NCBI GenBank assembly: GCA_002336805.1
Contig: DDEZ01000002.1
Coordinates: 496,001 to 560,000 of the forward strand
Length of the DNA: 64,000 nucleotides
DNA from: Bacteroidetes bacterium UBA1941
GTDB taxonomy: Bacteria; Bacteroidota; Bacteroidia; Chitinophagales; LD1
Reading direction: 5' to 3'
In this document: positions 42,850-52,435 of the stretch, in pieces
Layout: each line of letters begins with the position of its first letter
Position numbering within the stretch: the first letter of the stretch is position 1
Notes under the pieces: generated by a model
What the model was told of the DNA's origin: nothing
The model's input: the letters and a program-made list of their open reading frames with translations, nothing else
Database searches by the model: none
Position numbers and translations under genes: made by a program

Positions 42850-45800
42850 TCACAGCTTGATAAAGCGCTTTGTTATGGTACCATCTGCTGCATGGAGACG
42901 TAGCGTGTAGATGCCTGCCGCCAGGCTGCTGACATCGATGGTAGTCTGTGTAGCCATCCTGGTAGTATGATGCACTTTTCCTTGCAGATCAGTGATCTCT
43001 ACGGATACCGGACCGGCCTGGTGGTTGTCTTCCAGTGTGATGGTAAGATACTGTGAAGTCGGGTTAGGCGCCAGGATGACACTCATTTCGCTGGCTATGT
43101 CATGTATGCTAACTCCTGTCACAGTGACAGGAGCTGAAGTAGCATGGCAGCCATAAGAATCGCTCACCTGCACGGAGTAGTCTCCGTTTTGGGTGGCAGT
43201 ATAGTCACTCGCTGATGCTCCTGAGATCGTGCTACCGCTGAGCAGCCACTGATAGCTGCTAAAACCTGCGGTAGCGCTCAGCAGATTGCCTGACTGAGCG
43301 ATACTGATATTCAGCGGCTGACGTACGTAGAGCTCCAGTGTGATCACAGAGTCGCAGCCTTCTGAGTTTGGTATCGTACGGGAGTACGATCCGGTGCTGG
43401 TGAGTGTTTGTGATCCAAATGTATAGCTCGCGTCATAGCAGATAGTATCATGTATGGTGCTTGCCGATGCCTGATGGATGGTCAGCTGAAGGGTGATGAC
43501 TGAGTCACACCCTGCCACGTTAGTGATAGTATCGCTGTAGGTGCCGCTGGCGGTGATACTTTGACCAGCAAAGGTGAAGCTACCGCACGCTGATAATGTA
43601 ATGTTCGCAGCGGTCGGTTGCGCCACCGCTACTGATAGTATGATGATACTGTCGCATCCTTGGGCAGAACTCAACGTGTCGCGGTATTGACCAGCTGTAG
43701 TGATAGTTTGACCGTTGAATGTAACGCTTGAACCATTACATATCACCGCACTTTGTTGTGAGCTGAGCTGAGGCAGGACTGTCAAGCTTAGTGCGAGGAT
43801 AGAGTCGCAGCCCGTTGCGTTTTGCAGGGTGTCTCTGTATGTACCACTTTGCGTGAGCGTCATTCCGTTAAAGGCATAAGAGCCTCCGGCGCAAACTGTG
43901 CGAGTGATTGAACCTTGCAGTACCGGCGAAACAGTCAGGTTGAGCGTCAGGATAGAGTCGCAGCCATTTACATTCTGTAGTGTATCCCTATATGCGCCAC
44001 TTTGCGTGAGGGTCATACCGTTAAAGGCATAGGAGCTGCCAGCGCAGATAGTACGAGCGATAGCCCCTTGTAGTACCGGTGACACCGTCAGGTTGAGAGT
44101 CAGAATAGAATCACAACCATTCGCATTCTGGAGAGTATCTCTATAGGCACCACTCTGAGTCAGTGTCATACTATTAAAGGAGTATGAGCTACCTGCACAG
44201 ATGTTGCGGGCTATAGAGCCTTGGAGTGGTGCAGACACGGTCAGGTTGAGAGTCAGGATAGAATCGCAGCCATTGGCGTTTTGCAGTGTATCCCTATAGG
44301 CACCACTTTGGGTCAGCGTCACACCATTAAAAGTATAAGAGGTACCTGCACAGATAGTGCGGGCTATAGAGCCTTGGAGTGGTGCAGACACGGTCAGGTT
44401 GAGTGTCAGGATCGAGTCACAGCCCGTTGCATTCTGCAGGGTATCCTTGTATACACCGCTTTGCACGAGTGTCATCCCGTTGAAGGCATAAGAACTACCT
44501 GCACAGATGGTGCGGCTGATTGTACCCGCACTAGGACTATTGATAGTCACAGTTGCTGCATTGGACGTGATGCTGCCACAGCTGCCAGCTACCACTACAG
44601 TATATGATCCTGCATTGGCCGTGGTCACGTTTGTGAGTGTCAGTGTGGCGCCTGTACCTACATTAGTAGTGCCGCGCTTCCACTGATAGGTAGTATTATT
44701 GCCACCCGTGCCTGTCACGGACAGAGTGATGGTACCACCTGCACATGCCACTGCGCTGACAGGCTGCTGTGATATAGATGCTGATGAAACGATAGTGAGG
44801 CTGGCCACGGCAGAGGTATCTGTACCACAGCTGCCACCTACCATTACATCATAGCTGCCGGCATCTGCACCGGTTACCGTCGCTATAGTGTAGCTGGACG
44901 TGCTGGCAGATGGGATGTTGATCCCGTTCTTACGCCACTGGTAGGCGATATTAGTACCGGTGGCTGCGGTAGTGAAAGTGACGGATGAGCCGGTACACGC
45001 ACTCTGTGAAACCGGATCTGTAGTGATGGTAGAAGCAGGATTTACTGTCACTGTGACAGTCTGAGATGTATCTGCACCGCATGATCCCGTCACTATAGCC
45101 CTATACTGCCCGCTCAGTGCCGGCACAGCAGGACTATTTGAGTAGTTAGGTCCATTGGCAGAGAGCTGGCCCGCACCGAGATACCACCTGTAGGTCAGGC
45201 CAGTACCCGCGGCTACCAGAGATAGCCTGATCGTATCGCCGGTACACAGCGTCAGGGGCTGTGGCTCGGTAGTGATAGCGGTAGTTTGAGTCACAGTCAG
45301 AGTACCCGGAGCAGATGTGTAGTTTCCGCAAAGGTTAGAAACGATCACCTGGTATTGTCCGGCATCTGAGACGCCGGCATTGCTGAGTGTGAGCGTGTCA
45401 TCTGTAGCTCCGGAGAGGATTGTGGTTCCTTTCTTCCACTGATAGCTAAGGCCACCGCCTGCTGCCTGCACGGTCATCAGTACAGTAGCTCCGCTACACA
45501 CCGAGGTGCTGGCCGGAGGAGTGATCACACTCGGCGTAATAACAGATGTAACAGATGCGTATGCAGAGGTGACTGGTGTACCGCAAGTACCCGATACAAT
45601 GACACGGTAGTTTTGCACCCCGCTGGATACTACTACGCCGAGCGTAGCGGTGGTGACGCCAGAATATTGGAATCCATTGGAGAGGTTATTGGTATTGAGC
45701 TGCCACTGATAGGTCAGGCCGGCTCCTGTAGCACCTACAGATAGATTGACAGTGCCACCCGTACCGCAGTATGATACCGATACCGGCTGACCGGTGATAG

Positions 45801-48800
45801 CCGGAGGTGACAATAGTGAAAGAGATGCAGTATTGGTATTTGTGTTGCCACAGCTGGTAGTGATCACGCAGTCATAGCTGCCTGTATCTGCTGCAGCCAC
45901 GCTGCTCACAGATAGCGTAGTAGTGGTCACGCCTGCGTACTTCGTGCCATTGCTGAGAGCGACTCCATTTCTACGCCACTGATAGGTGTATGAGCCACTG
46001 CTCACGGCAAAGGTAAATGTAGCGTTAGCCCCTGCACACACCGCATTCGCCTGCGGCTGGCTGGTGATGGTCAGTCCAACACCGATGCCCAGTGTTGCCA
46101 CATTAGATGTGAGTGTTTGGCCTGAGCAGCCATTGGTAATGATGCAGGTATAGTTTCCTGTATCTGCATATTGCACATTAGCCTTTGTGTATGAGGCTGT
46201 GTTGGCGCCGGATATATTGATTCCATTCTTCTGCCACTGATAGCTGACGCTGCCGAGCGCTGTCACAGTAAATGTGACTGTAGCAGCCGGGCAGACTGTC
46301 TGCGAAACAGGCTGGGAAGTGAAGCCCATTTCTTTAGTGTATAGCTGGTTGACATCAGTAGTCGTCAGCGAGTCGCCATAAAAGCGAACCTCATCTATCT
46401 TGCCATTGAAGTAATACGTACCCGTAGTAGGTACGCCAGCCATAGCGCCTACGTAGCCACCTCCTACACGCAGGATGTTTGAGGTGCCTGGATTAGGTAT
46501 GCCGGTCAAAGTAGCCACAGATACCCCATCCAGGTAGATGGTCTGGCGATTTGTACTGACAGACACTACGAGGTGGTGCCAGTTTGTATCTATAGTGATA
46601 CCACTACTCCATGGTGATGTACCTCCCTGGTAGAGCCAGCCGCGCAGGATATTATCAGTGCCTATATACGCTATGGAATTCCACGCACCGGGAGAGGCTA
46701 CCTGATAGGTAAGGAGAGGTGCGGGCGTAGACTGAGTACGGTGCTTAAACCACATGGAGACACTCTTGCGCTGGCCATTGCCTATGAGTGTAGATGGTAC
46801 TGTGACAGTGTTATTAGCTGCAGCATTGAAATCATAGGCGGCATTAGCTACTCCAAATCTATTGGTGGTAGCGGTAGCACCATTGTTAGTGCCATGGTTA
46901 CCATTGCCACTGCTATCGGCAGCGTTATTGTCAAATTTATACCAGGCCGCCAGATTAGATACTGTGATCTGTGAGGCGGCTACACCTACAGTAGTAGATT
47001 GGGACACTGTATTCAGGCAGCCTTTTGAGACCTGCATCTTATAGCTACCTGTATCAGCAAAGCTGAGCGATGGAATGGTATAAGAGATAGCTGTGGCACC
47101 AGAAAGGCTGATGCTGTTCTTCTTCCACTGATAGGTAAATCCGCTACCACCCTGAATGGAATCCCTGATAGTGATCGCAGAGCCAAGACAAGCTGAAACA
47201 TTGCGTACAGGCACCAATATATTCGGCACCCCGGCCGCCAGCGTAGCCTGAGCATCAGTGAATGCATAATTGTAGAAGCGGATATCATCCATAGGTCCTG
47301 ACAGGAAGGAAGTCTGGCCTGTGCCCAGAGAGATCACTGGTTGAGCTGAGAAAAGAGGCGCATTTGTACAATTGATCACCAGGTTACCATTTAGATAGAC
47401 CTTTACATTAGGCCCCTGCTTGGCATATATCACCTGGTACCATGTATTTGCAGTCAATACTGCACCGCTGTTTCCTACCACACTACCATTTCCTATTACA
47501 AGAGTATTGTTGAGCATGCGAAGGTGATAGATGTTGGCATTAGTGTAGTTGGCATAGAGCAGCATCGCATCACCGCCGGCAGCTACATACGTAGGCTGCA
47601 TCCAGAATACAATGGTGGACGTATCCAGTGAGAAAGTTGGGACATTTATGCCTTGATTGGCAGCAGCTACATTTTTCGCCGCAGTAGCATTACCAAAACG
47701 ATCCACAACAAAAACACCGGCTGTAGATGAAGCTGAGGCGCCCCCCAGCTCATCCAGATAATTATTGTCCAGGCGATAGTGACGGATCAGACCGGACTCC
47801 ATATCCAGAGTACCTGACGTGATGTATGTCTTGCCGGGCATCACCTTTGAGCAGGCTCCGTGGGTAGCTACTATGGTGAGGGAGTCATTGTCATTGAAAG
47901 TAGATATAGTAAAAGTCATAGCATTGCCCGTACCAGCCACAGGGCTGCCATAGGCTACGCCATTTTTGTAAAGCTGGTAGCTGTTATTAGCTACGCTGCC
48001 ACTAAGGGCCACTGTGACGGGTACTGTGCTGCAGCCATACACGCGCGCAGGTGAGAGATTAAACTCCGGCGTGAAGCAGGAGTCGATCTTAACGATAAAA
48101 ATATGGGAATAGGACGGGTCAGGATTTGATATCTGATTATAGACCGAGGTAGGATCTATATCCAGCAGGTATTGGAATACACCACCGGTCACTATGCTGC
48201 CGTTCAGGCTGCCAGCTATGGCTGTGGAATAGCCGCCTTGCAAACTATTGCCGGCATAAGATTCATTGAGAGCACCTCCTGTGATGAAACTACCTGTCGG
48301 AGTCATTTTAGCATAGAAGGCACAGTTGCCCCCGGAGCCGATGTCAAATACGTAGAATGTATCAGCACCAATGATGAGGTCGGTCTTTCCTTTATGATTA
48401 CCACATACCAGCACGTTGCCGGCTGCATCGACGTCTACACCGAAACAACCCGACACATTGTTTGTACTAAACTGACCGGCCCACTGGTAGGCACCAGAGG
48501 CGTCCACCTTTTGGATAAATCCATTGGATGAAGCAGTAGCCCCCAGGTTCGCAGTGCCTGCACCCGGGTCAAAGTCTACCGTGCCAGAGAAATATCCAGC
48601 TGAGTAAATATTACCCGTGGCGTCAATATCGATAGAGCGCAATTCAGAGTTTGAGGTGGATGCTGCGCCCATGCTGGTGGCCCATACCAGACCACCTGTA
48701 CTATTCAGTTTCCAGAGAAACATAAAATAGCCCGTCCCTGTAGGAGTAATATTGGATACTCCGGCCGTAGGATCCATATCCATCTGGCTATTGTAGATAC

Positions 48801-49581
48801 CACCTACTATCACATTGCCACTGGCATCTACCCTGATGCCGCGACCTTGATCCACGTTGCCGAGGCCGGTAGCGCTCACAGCCCAGGCAAATGTACCATT
48901 GCTGTTTATCTTGGATACAAATGGATCGGAAGAGGATGCGGTAAGGCTTGTAGTACCGGCACCGAAATCAAAATCTACTGTACCATTAAAATACCCGGTG
49001 TAGTATATATTGCCGCTGGCATCAGTCGTGAGCCCCTTGGCCTCATCAGTTCCTGTGCTGCCTATATTCTTTGCCCACACGAAGTTGCCTGCGGCATCTA
49101 GCTTTAAAACGAAAGCATCTGATCCGCCGGCTGAGACCAGGTTACTTGTCGCAGCACTGGGATCGAAGTCTGCGGTTCCCGTGAAGGAACCACTTACAAA
49201 CACGTTGCCTGATGCATCCACAGCGATACTATATCCTGCATCAGCACCGGCTCCACCTACGCCTTTGGCCCATATCACATTGCCATTGGGGTCAGACTTA
49301 TATATGTAGATGTCCGAATTGCCATAGCCCGCTATGGCCAGAGTACCCGCCCCCGGATCGAAATCGGTAGAGACGGGTGTGAAGGTGCCCGTGGAGTACA
49401 CATTGCCTGCAGCATCTGTAGTGATGGCAAGGCACTGGTCATCCCGTGTACCTCCCAGGGCCGAACCCCATAGTGGCGTTTGCGCCCGTAGTTTCTGGAA
49501 ATTTAAAACAAACGCACAGAATAGTGCGAAAAACAAAAGATGCCTTTTGGTTTGCGTCAGATGGTGGTTTACTTTTTTCAT
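42850..49581 (-). CDS. Giant T9SS-secreted multidomain adhesin-like protein
   Basis: A 2243-residue protein with signal sequence HLLFFALFCAFVLNFQKLRA. Order of domains: SBBP-type repeats at about 35-515 (VDASGNVFVSGSFTGTADFD and 9 or so others); a LamG-like domain at about 600-790; Ig-like; a second LamG at about 885-1115 (AAYDFNAAANNTVTVPSTLI); about seven Ig-like domains, each with a C...YQW signature, to about 1680; eight repeats near 51 residues with a 'GCDSI' signature to about 2087; and a C-terminal T9SS sorting domain (VILAPNPTSQYLTITLEDNH, SSLAAGIYTLRLHAADGT). This design is typical of surface adhesins or filament proteins. It is flanked by a terminator downstream. Confidence 0.88.
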   Translation of the reverse strand: MKKVNHHLTQTKRHLLFFALFCAFVLNFQKLRAQTPLWGSALGGTRDDQCLAITTDAAGNVYSTGTFTPVSTDFDPGAGTLAIAGYGNSDIYIYKSDPNGNVIWAKGVGGAGADAGYSIAVDASGNVFVSGSFTGTADFDPSAATSNLVSAGGSDAFVLKLDAAGNFVWAKNIGSTGTDEAKGLTTDASGNIYYTGYFNGTVDFDFGAGTTSLTASSSDPFVSKINSNGTFAWAVSATGLGNVDQGRGIRVDASGNVIVGGIYNSQMDMDPTAGVSNITPTGTGYFMFLWKLNSTGGLVWATSMGAASTSNSELRSIDIDATGNIYSAGYFSGTVDFDPGAGTANLGATASSNGFIQKVDASGAYQWAGQFSTNNVSGCFGVDVDAAGNVLVCGNHKGKTDLIIGADTFYVFDIGSGGNCAFYAKMTPTGSFITGGALNESYAGNSLQGGYSTAIAGSLNGSIVTGGVFQYLLDIDPTSVYNQISNPDPSYSHIFIVKIDSCFTPEFNLSPARVYGCSTVPVTVALSGSVANNSYQLYKNGVAYGSPVAGTGNAMTFTISTFNDNDSLTIVATHGACSKVMPGKTYITSGTLDMESGLIRHYRLDNNYLDELGGASASSTAGVFVVDRFGNATAAKNVAAANQGINVPTFSLDTSTIVFWMQPTYVAAGGDAMLLYANYTNANIYHLRMLNNTLVIGNGSVVGNSGAVLTANTWYQVIYAKQGPNVKVYLNGNLVINCTNAPLFSAQPVISLGTGQTSFLSGPMDDIRFYNYAFTDAQATLAAGVPNILVPVRNVSACLGSAITIRDSIQGGSGFTYQWKKNSISLSGATAISYTIPSLSFADTGSYKMQVSKGCLNTVSQSTTVGVAASQITVSNLAAWYKFDNNAADSSGNGNHGTNNGATATTNRFGVANAAYDFNAAANNTVTVPSTLIGNGQRKSVSMWFKHRTQSTPAPLLTYQVASPGAWNSIAYIGTDNILRGWLYQGGTSPWSSGITIDTNWHHLVVSVSTNRQTIYLDGVSVATLTGIPNPGTSNILRVGGGYVGAMAGVPTTGTYYFNGKIDEVRFYGDSLTTTDVNQLYTKEMGFTSQPVSQTVCPAATVTFTVTALGSVSYQWQKNGINISGANTASYTKANVQYADTGNYTCIITNGCSGQTLTSNVATLGIGVGLTITSQPQANAVCAGANATFTFAVSSGSYTYQWRRNGVALSNGTKYAGVTTTTLSVSSVAAADTGSYDCVITTSCGNTNTNTASLSLLSPPAITGQPVSVSYCGTGGTVNLSVGATGAGLTYQWQLNTNNLSNGFQYSGVTTATLGVVVSSGVQNYRVIVSGTCGTPVTSAYASVTSVITPSVITPPASTSVCSGATVLMTVQAAGGGLSYQWKKGTTILSGATDDTLTLSNAGVSDAGQYQVIVSNLCGNYTSAPGTLTVTQTTAITTEPQPLTLCTGDTIRLSLVAAGTGLTYRWYLGAGQLSANGPNYSNSPAVPALSGQYRAIVTGSCGADTSQTVTVTVNPASTITTDPVSQSACTGSSVTFTTAATGTNIAYQWRKNGINIPSASTSSYTIATVTGADAGSYDVMVGGSCGTDTSAVASLTIVSSASISQQPVSAVACAGGTITLSVTGTGGNNTTYQWKRGTTNVGTGATLTLTNVTTANAGSYTVVVAGSCGSITSNAATVTINSPSAGTISRTICAGSSYAFNGMTLVQSGVYKDTLQNATGCDSILTLNLTVSAPLQGSIARTICAGTSYTFNGVTLTQSGAYRDTLQNANGCDSILTLNLTVSAPLQGSIARNICAGSSYSFNSMTLTQSGAYRDTLQNANGCDSILTLNLTVSPVLQGAIARTICAGSSYAFNGMTLTQSGAYRDTLQNVNGCDSILTLNLTVSPVLQGSITRTVCAGGSYAFNGMTLTQSGTYRDTLQNATGCDSILALSLTVLPQLSSQQSAVICNGSSVTFNGQTITTAGQYRDTLSSAQGCDSIIILSVAVAQPTAANITLSACGSFTFAGQSITASGTYSDTITNVAGCDSVITLQLTIHQASASTIHDTICYDASYTFGSQTLTSTGSYSRTIPNSEGCDSVITLELYVRQPLNISIAQSGNLLSATAGFSSYQWLLSGSTISGASASDYTATQNGDYSVQVSDSYGCHATSAPVTVTGVSIHDIASEMSVILAPNPTSQYLTITLEDNHQAGPVSVEITDLQGKVHHTTRMATQTTIDVSSLAAGIYTLRLHAADGTITKRFIKL
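43767..44531 (-). repeat. Five tandem 153-bp repeats inside the giant gene
   Basis: A landmark (tcaggtt or its diverged form tcaagct) recurs at 43782, 43935, 44088, 44241 and 44394, exactly 153 bases apart, so each unit codes for 51 residues. The units read CAGSSYAFNGMTL...GCDSILTLNLTV and stay highly alike in DNA, which implies recent duplication or gene conversion. Three more diverged units lie at about 43320-43766. Confidence 0.88.
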
Positions 49582-49741
49582 CTTATTTGAATTTTGTCTG
49601 CCGCAAAAGTCTCCTACTGTACGGGAGGGGTTTTGACCGATTCATGAATGGTAGGTTTGGCTTCATGAATAGCAGCACGGAAATCACCTCCATTACGTTT
49701 TTTTTGAATAAACTTGCTGACACTCAAATCACTGATCACTT

Positions 49742-51619
49742 ATGGCTATGTGGGGCACGCCTATTCCTGAGCTTCTCGAGGAGCTGGACCGTACCAGTGG
49801 TACAGAGAAAGTAGATGTCTATCACTATCTGGCTCTTGCTCACAAGTTTATTGATAAGGCTGTAGCCTTTGGCTATGCAGATCAGGCGCTGGCTCTTTGT
49901 GAAGCAGAGGATCTACGCAAGGAAGTGATGGATAACTATACTGTCCGGGCCATACTGGAGTCTGGGGCTACTGCCGCTGATTCCGAGCGGGCTATCATTC
50001 ATTTGCAAAAAGCCGTAGAGGTGGCCATAGAGGTCGGCAATGAGGAAGGCCGCCTGGCAGCACTGCAAAAGATCGGATGGCACCGGCTGCGCCAAAACAG
50101 GACAGCTGAGGCCGGAGAGATACTGATGCAATGTATCGAGGACTACAAAAAGCTGCCTGATACCATGGCCAAGGATGAGGGCTATAGGAACGCAGCGCTG
50201 TACTTGTACAATATAGACCTTCAGGCTGCTGCCCAGCTCAGCCTGAAGGGCCTTGAGCTCGTAAAAGAACATGGCCGGGCAGTAGATCAAACACATCACT
50301 TGGTCATGCTACAAAAGATAGCCCTCAAAAGCGGTGATGACGACAAGGCGATAGAATATGGCCTGGAGGTACTGCGCATCAAAGATGAAAACAATGAACA
50401 GACCTCACTCGCAGGATCTGCAAAGAGGCTTGGACAGTTATATCTGAAAAAGGGACTGACAGAGCTTGCACAACAATATTTCCAGCGCGAGGTGGCGCTA
50501 CACCATGCGCCTGTCAATGCTGAACGGAAAAAGCTCTTGCAACTGCGCGATGCTGAGACCTATTTTCTAGCGGGTATGCGGGAGGAAGCTCTTGCATTTG
50601 CAAAACAGGCTGTAGAAGAAGCTATACGGGACAACAACCAGCGGGAATTGGGGAGTGCAGAATTTCAGCTGGGGCATATCTGTTTCCTGCTCGGCGATCA
50701 TCAGGCGGCTATTGATTCTCTCAATAAATCTTTGGCCACGCGGGGTGATGAGCTTCCACCCGCAGATCTCATAGCCACACTGGATCTGCTGCATCAGTGC
50801 TATCAGCACGTGAATATGTATAGGGAGGCATATCAGACGCTTCAGAAAAAAGTAGAGATAGATGCCGGCCTGCTGGACGGAGAGCGGGTGCGGCAGGTCA
50901 CTCTCCTCAATAAGCGCTATGAGACCGAAAAGAAAGAATCAGAACTCCGAGAGCTGAAGATACGGCAGCAGCAGACAGAACTGGAGCAGCGCGAAAGCGA
51001 GCTAAAGGCCATCCGCGCGCAGATGAATCCTCATTTCATTTTTAATGCGCTCAATTCTATTCAGGAGATGTTCTTTGCCGGTGATAAGCGCATGGCAAAT
51101 GAGCACTTAGGTAAGTTTAGCCAGTTGACGCGTGATATATTGCGAGCGAGCACTCGCAGGGAGATATCTCTGAGTGATGAGATCAGTATGCTGCAGAAAT
51201 ATCTGGAGCTAGAGGTACTACGTTTTGAGGATAATTTTGAATTCTCAGTAAGTGTCAATGACGAGAATGCAGCAGATTATATAATGATCCCGCCCATGCT
51301 TATCCAGCCCTATGTAGAAAATTCGATCCGCCACGGTCTTTTGCATAAGAAGGGGGTGAAGCGAGTCACCATAAAATTTCGATGGAGCGAGGAGAATCAG
51401 CTGCTCACATGCACTATAGCAGACAATGGAATAGGGCGCGCTGCAGCCGCTGAGATAAATAAGAACCGTAAAGGTCTGCACGAGTCATTTTCCACCTCTG
51501 CTAATGCAAAACGACTGGAGCTGCTCAATCAGAGTCGCGAGGAAAAGTTGGGTGTCAGGTATGACGATCTGCCAGAGGGAACCCTGGTCGATATTTATAT
51601 CCCCGTAGATCTGGAGTGA
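49742..51619 (+). CDS. LytS-type sensor kinase with TPR repeats, soluble
   Basis: A 625-residue kinase without membrane helices. Residues about 20-370 are TPR-like helical repeats (AKDEGYRNAALYLYNIDLQA, SAKRLGQLYLKKGLTELAQQ, LGSAEFQLGHICFLLGDHQA). Coiled coil follows at about 385-420. The His_kinase domain has H431 in RAQMNPHFIFNALNSIQEMF, then FSQLTRDILRASTRREISLS and the ATP site ENSIRHGLLHKKGVKRVTIK with DNGIGRAAA. It lies 46 bases upstream of the LytTR regulator gene, so the two form a two-component pair. The TPR region may bind a protein or peptide ligand; the signal is unknown. Confidence 0.9.
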   Translation: MAMWGTPIPELLEELDRTSGTEKVDVYHYLALAHKFIDKAVAFGYADQALALCEAEDLRKEVMDNYTVRAILESGATAADSERAIIHLQKAVEVAIEVGNEEGRLAALQKIGWHRLRQNRTAEAGEILMQCIEDYKKLPDTMAKDEGYRNAALYLYNIDLQAAAQLSLKGLELVKEHGRAVDQTHHLVMLQKIALKSGDDDKAIEYGLEVLRIKDENNEQTSLAGSAKRLGQLYLKKGLTELAQQYFQREVALHHAPVNAERKKLLQLRDAETYFLAGMREEALAFAKQAVEEAIRDNNQRELGSAEFQLGHICFLLGDHQAAIDSLNKSLATRGDELPPADLIATLDLLHQCYQHVNMYREAYQTLQKKVEIDAGLLDGERVRQVTLLNKRYETEKKESELRELKIRQQQTELEQRESELKAIRAQMNPHFIFNALNSIQEMFFAGDKRMANEHLGKFSQLTRDILRASTRREISLSDEISMLQKYLELEVLRFEDNFEFSVSVNDENAADYIMIPPMLIQPYVENSIRHGLLHKKGVKRVTIKFRWSEENQLLTCTIADNGIGRAAAAEINKNRKGLHESFSTSANAKRLELLNQSREEKLGVRYDDLPEGTLVDIYIPVDLE

Positions 51620-51665
51620 TCAGTAGTTTGTTTCAAAATGCACCGTATATTTAAGGACAACCCCC

Positions 51666-52418
51666 ATGATCAAAGCCATAATAATAGATGATGAAGCCAA
51701 AGCGCGCCGGATGATGGAGACGCTGCTGAGGGAGTATTGTCCGGATGTAGACATCGTAGCTATAGCAGAGGATGTACCGTCAGGGGTTATTGCTATCAAT
51801 CAGCACAATCCGGATGTACTGTTTCTGGATGTCGAGATGCCGGGCTATACGGGTTTTCAGTTGCTCGATTTTTTCAAGCAAGTGGACTTTGAGATCATTT
51901 TTACCACAGCACATAGCGACTATGCACTACAGGCTTTCAAGGTGAGTGCTATTGACTTTCTGCTCAAACCGATCCAGATATCAGAGCTGATCAATGCCGT
52001 AGATAAGGTCAAAAAGAAACAAGGTGCCATAGGTGAGCGGCTCGACGCACTTCGGGAAAACTTCAAGGACACAAGCATCCGCAAGCTGGCACTATCGGTC
52101 AGCGAGGGGCTGATATTTGTTGATATATCCGATATTTTGATGCTGGCAGCCGATGGCGCATATACTTTGTTTCACCTGGTCGGCGGTAAGAGTATCCTGG
52201 TGAGCAAAAAGATCAAAGAGTATGAGGGCGCGCTGAATCCTGATAACCATTTCTTCCGTCCGCACCGCAGCTACGTGGTCAACCTCAATAAGATAAAGCA
52301 GTACGTAAAACAGGATGGCGGATATATTCTCATGAATGATGATACCCAGGTACCTCTGGCCCGCGAGCGCAAGGATGAGTTTCACCAGGTTATACAGAAG
52401 ATGAGTTTCAATGGCTGA
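51666..52418 (+). CDS. LytTR-family response regulator
   Basis: A 250-residue two-domain regulator. The receiver domain has the acidic pair D8-D9, phospho-acceptor D55 (VLFLDVEMPGYTGF) and the switch Thr/Lys region (IIFTTAHSDYALQAFKVSAI, LLKPI). The LytTR DNA-binding domain fills about 145-245 (DISDILMLAADGAYTLFHLV, FFRPHRSYVVNLNKIKQYVK, PLARERKDEF). It is the partner of the kinase encoded 46 bases upstream. It converges on the GH31 gene with a 17-base gap. Confidence 0.93.
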   Translation: MIKAIIIDDEAKARRMMETLLREYCPDVDIVAIAEDVPSGVIAINQHNPDVLFLDVEMPGYTGFQLLDFFKQVDFEIIFTTAHSDYALQAFKVSAIDFLLKPIQISELINAVDKVKKKQGAIGERLDALRENFKDTSIRKLALSVSEGLIFVDISDILMLAADGAYTLFHLVGGKSILVSKKIKEYEGALNPDNHFFRPHRSYVVNLNKIKQYVKQDGGYILMNDDTQVPLARERKDEFHQVIQKMSFNG

Positions 52419-52435
52419 GCAAGTGCATTTTATGG

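Noticed and set aside
43767..44531. Regular repeats considered as CRISPR or a mobile repeat
   Set aside because: The 153-bp unit is a multiple of three, codes for a conserved 51-residue motif in frame, and has no spacers.
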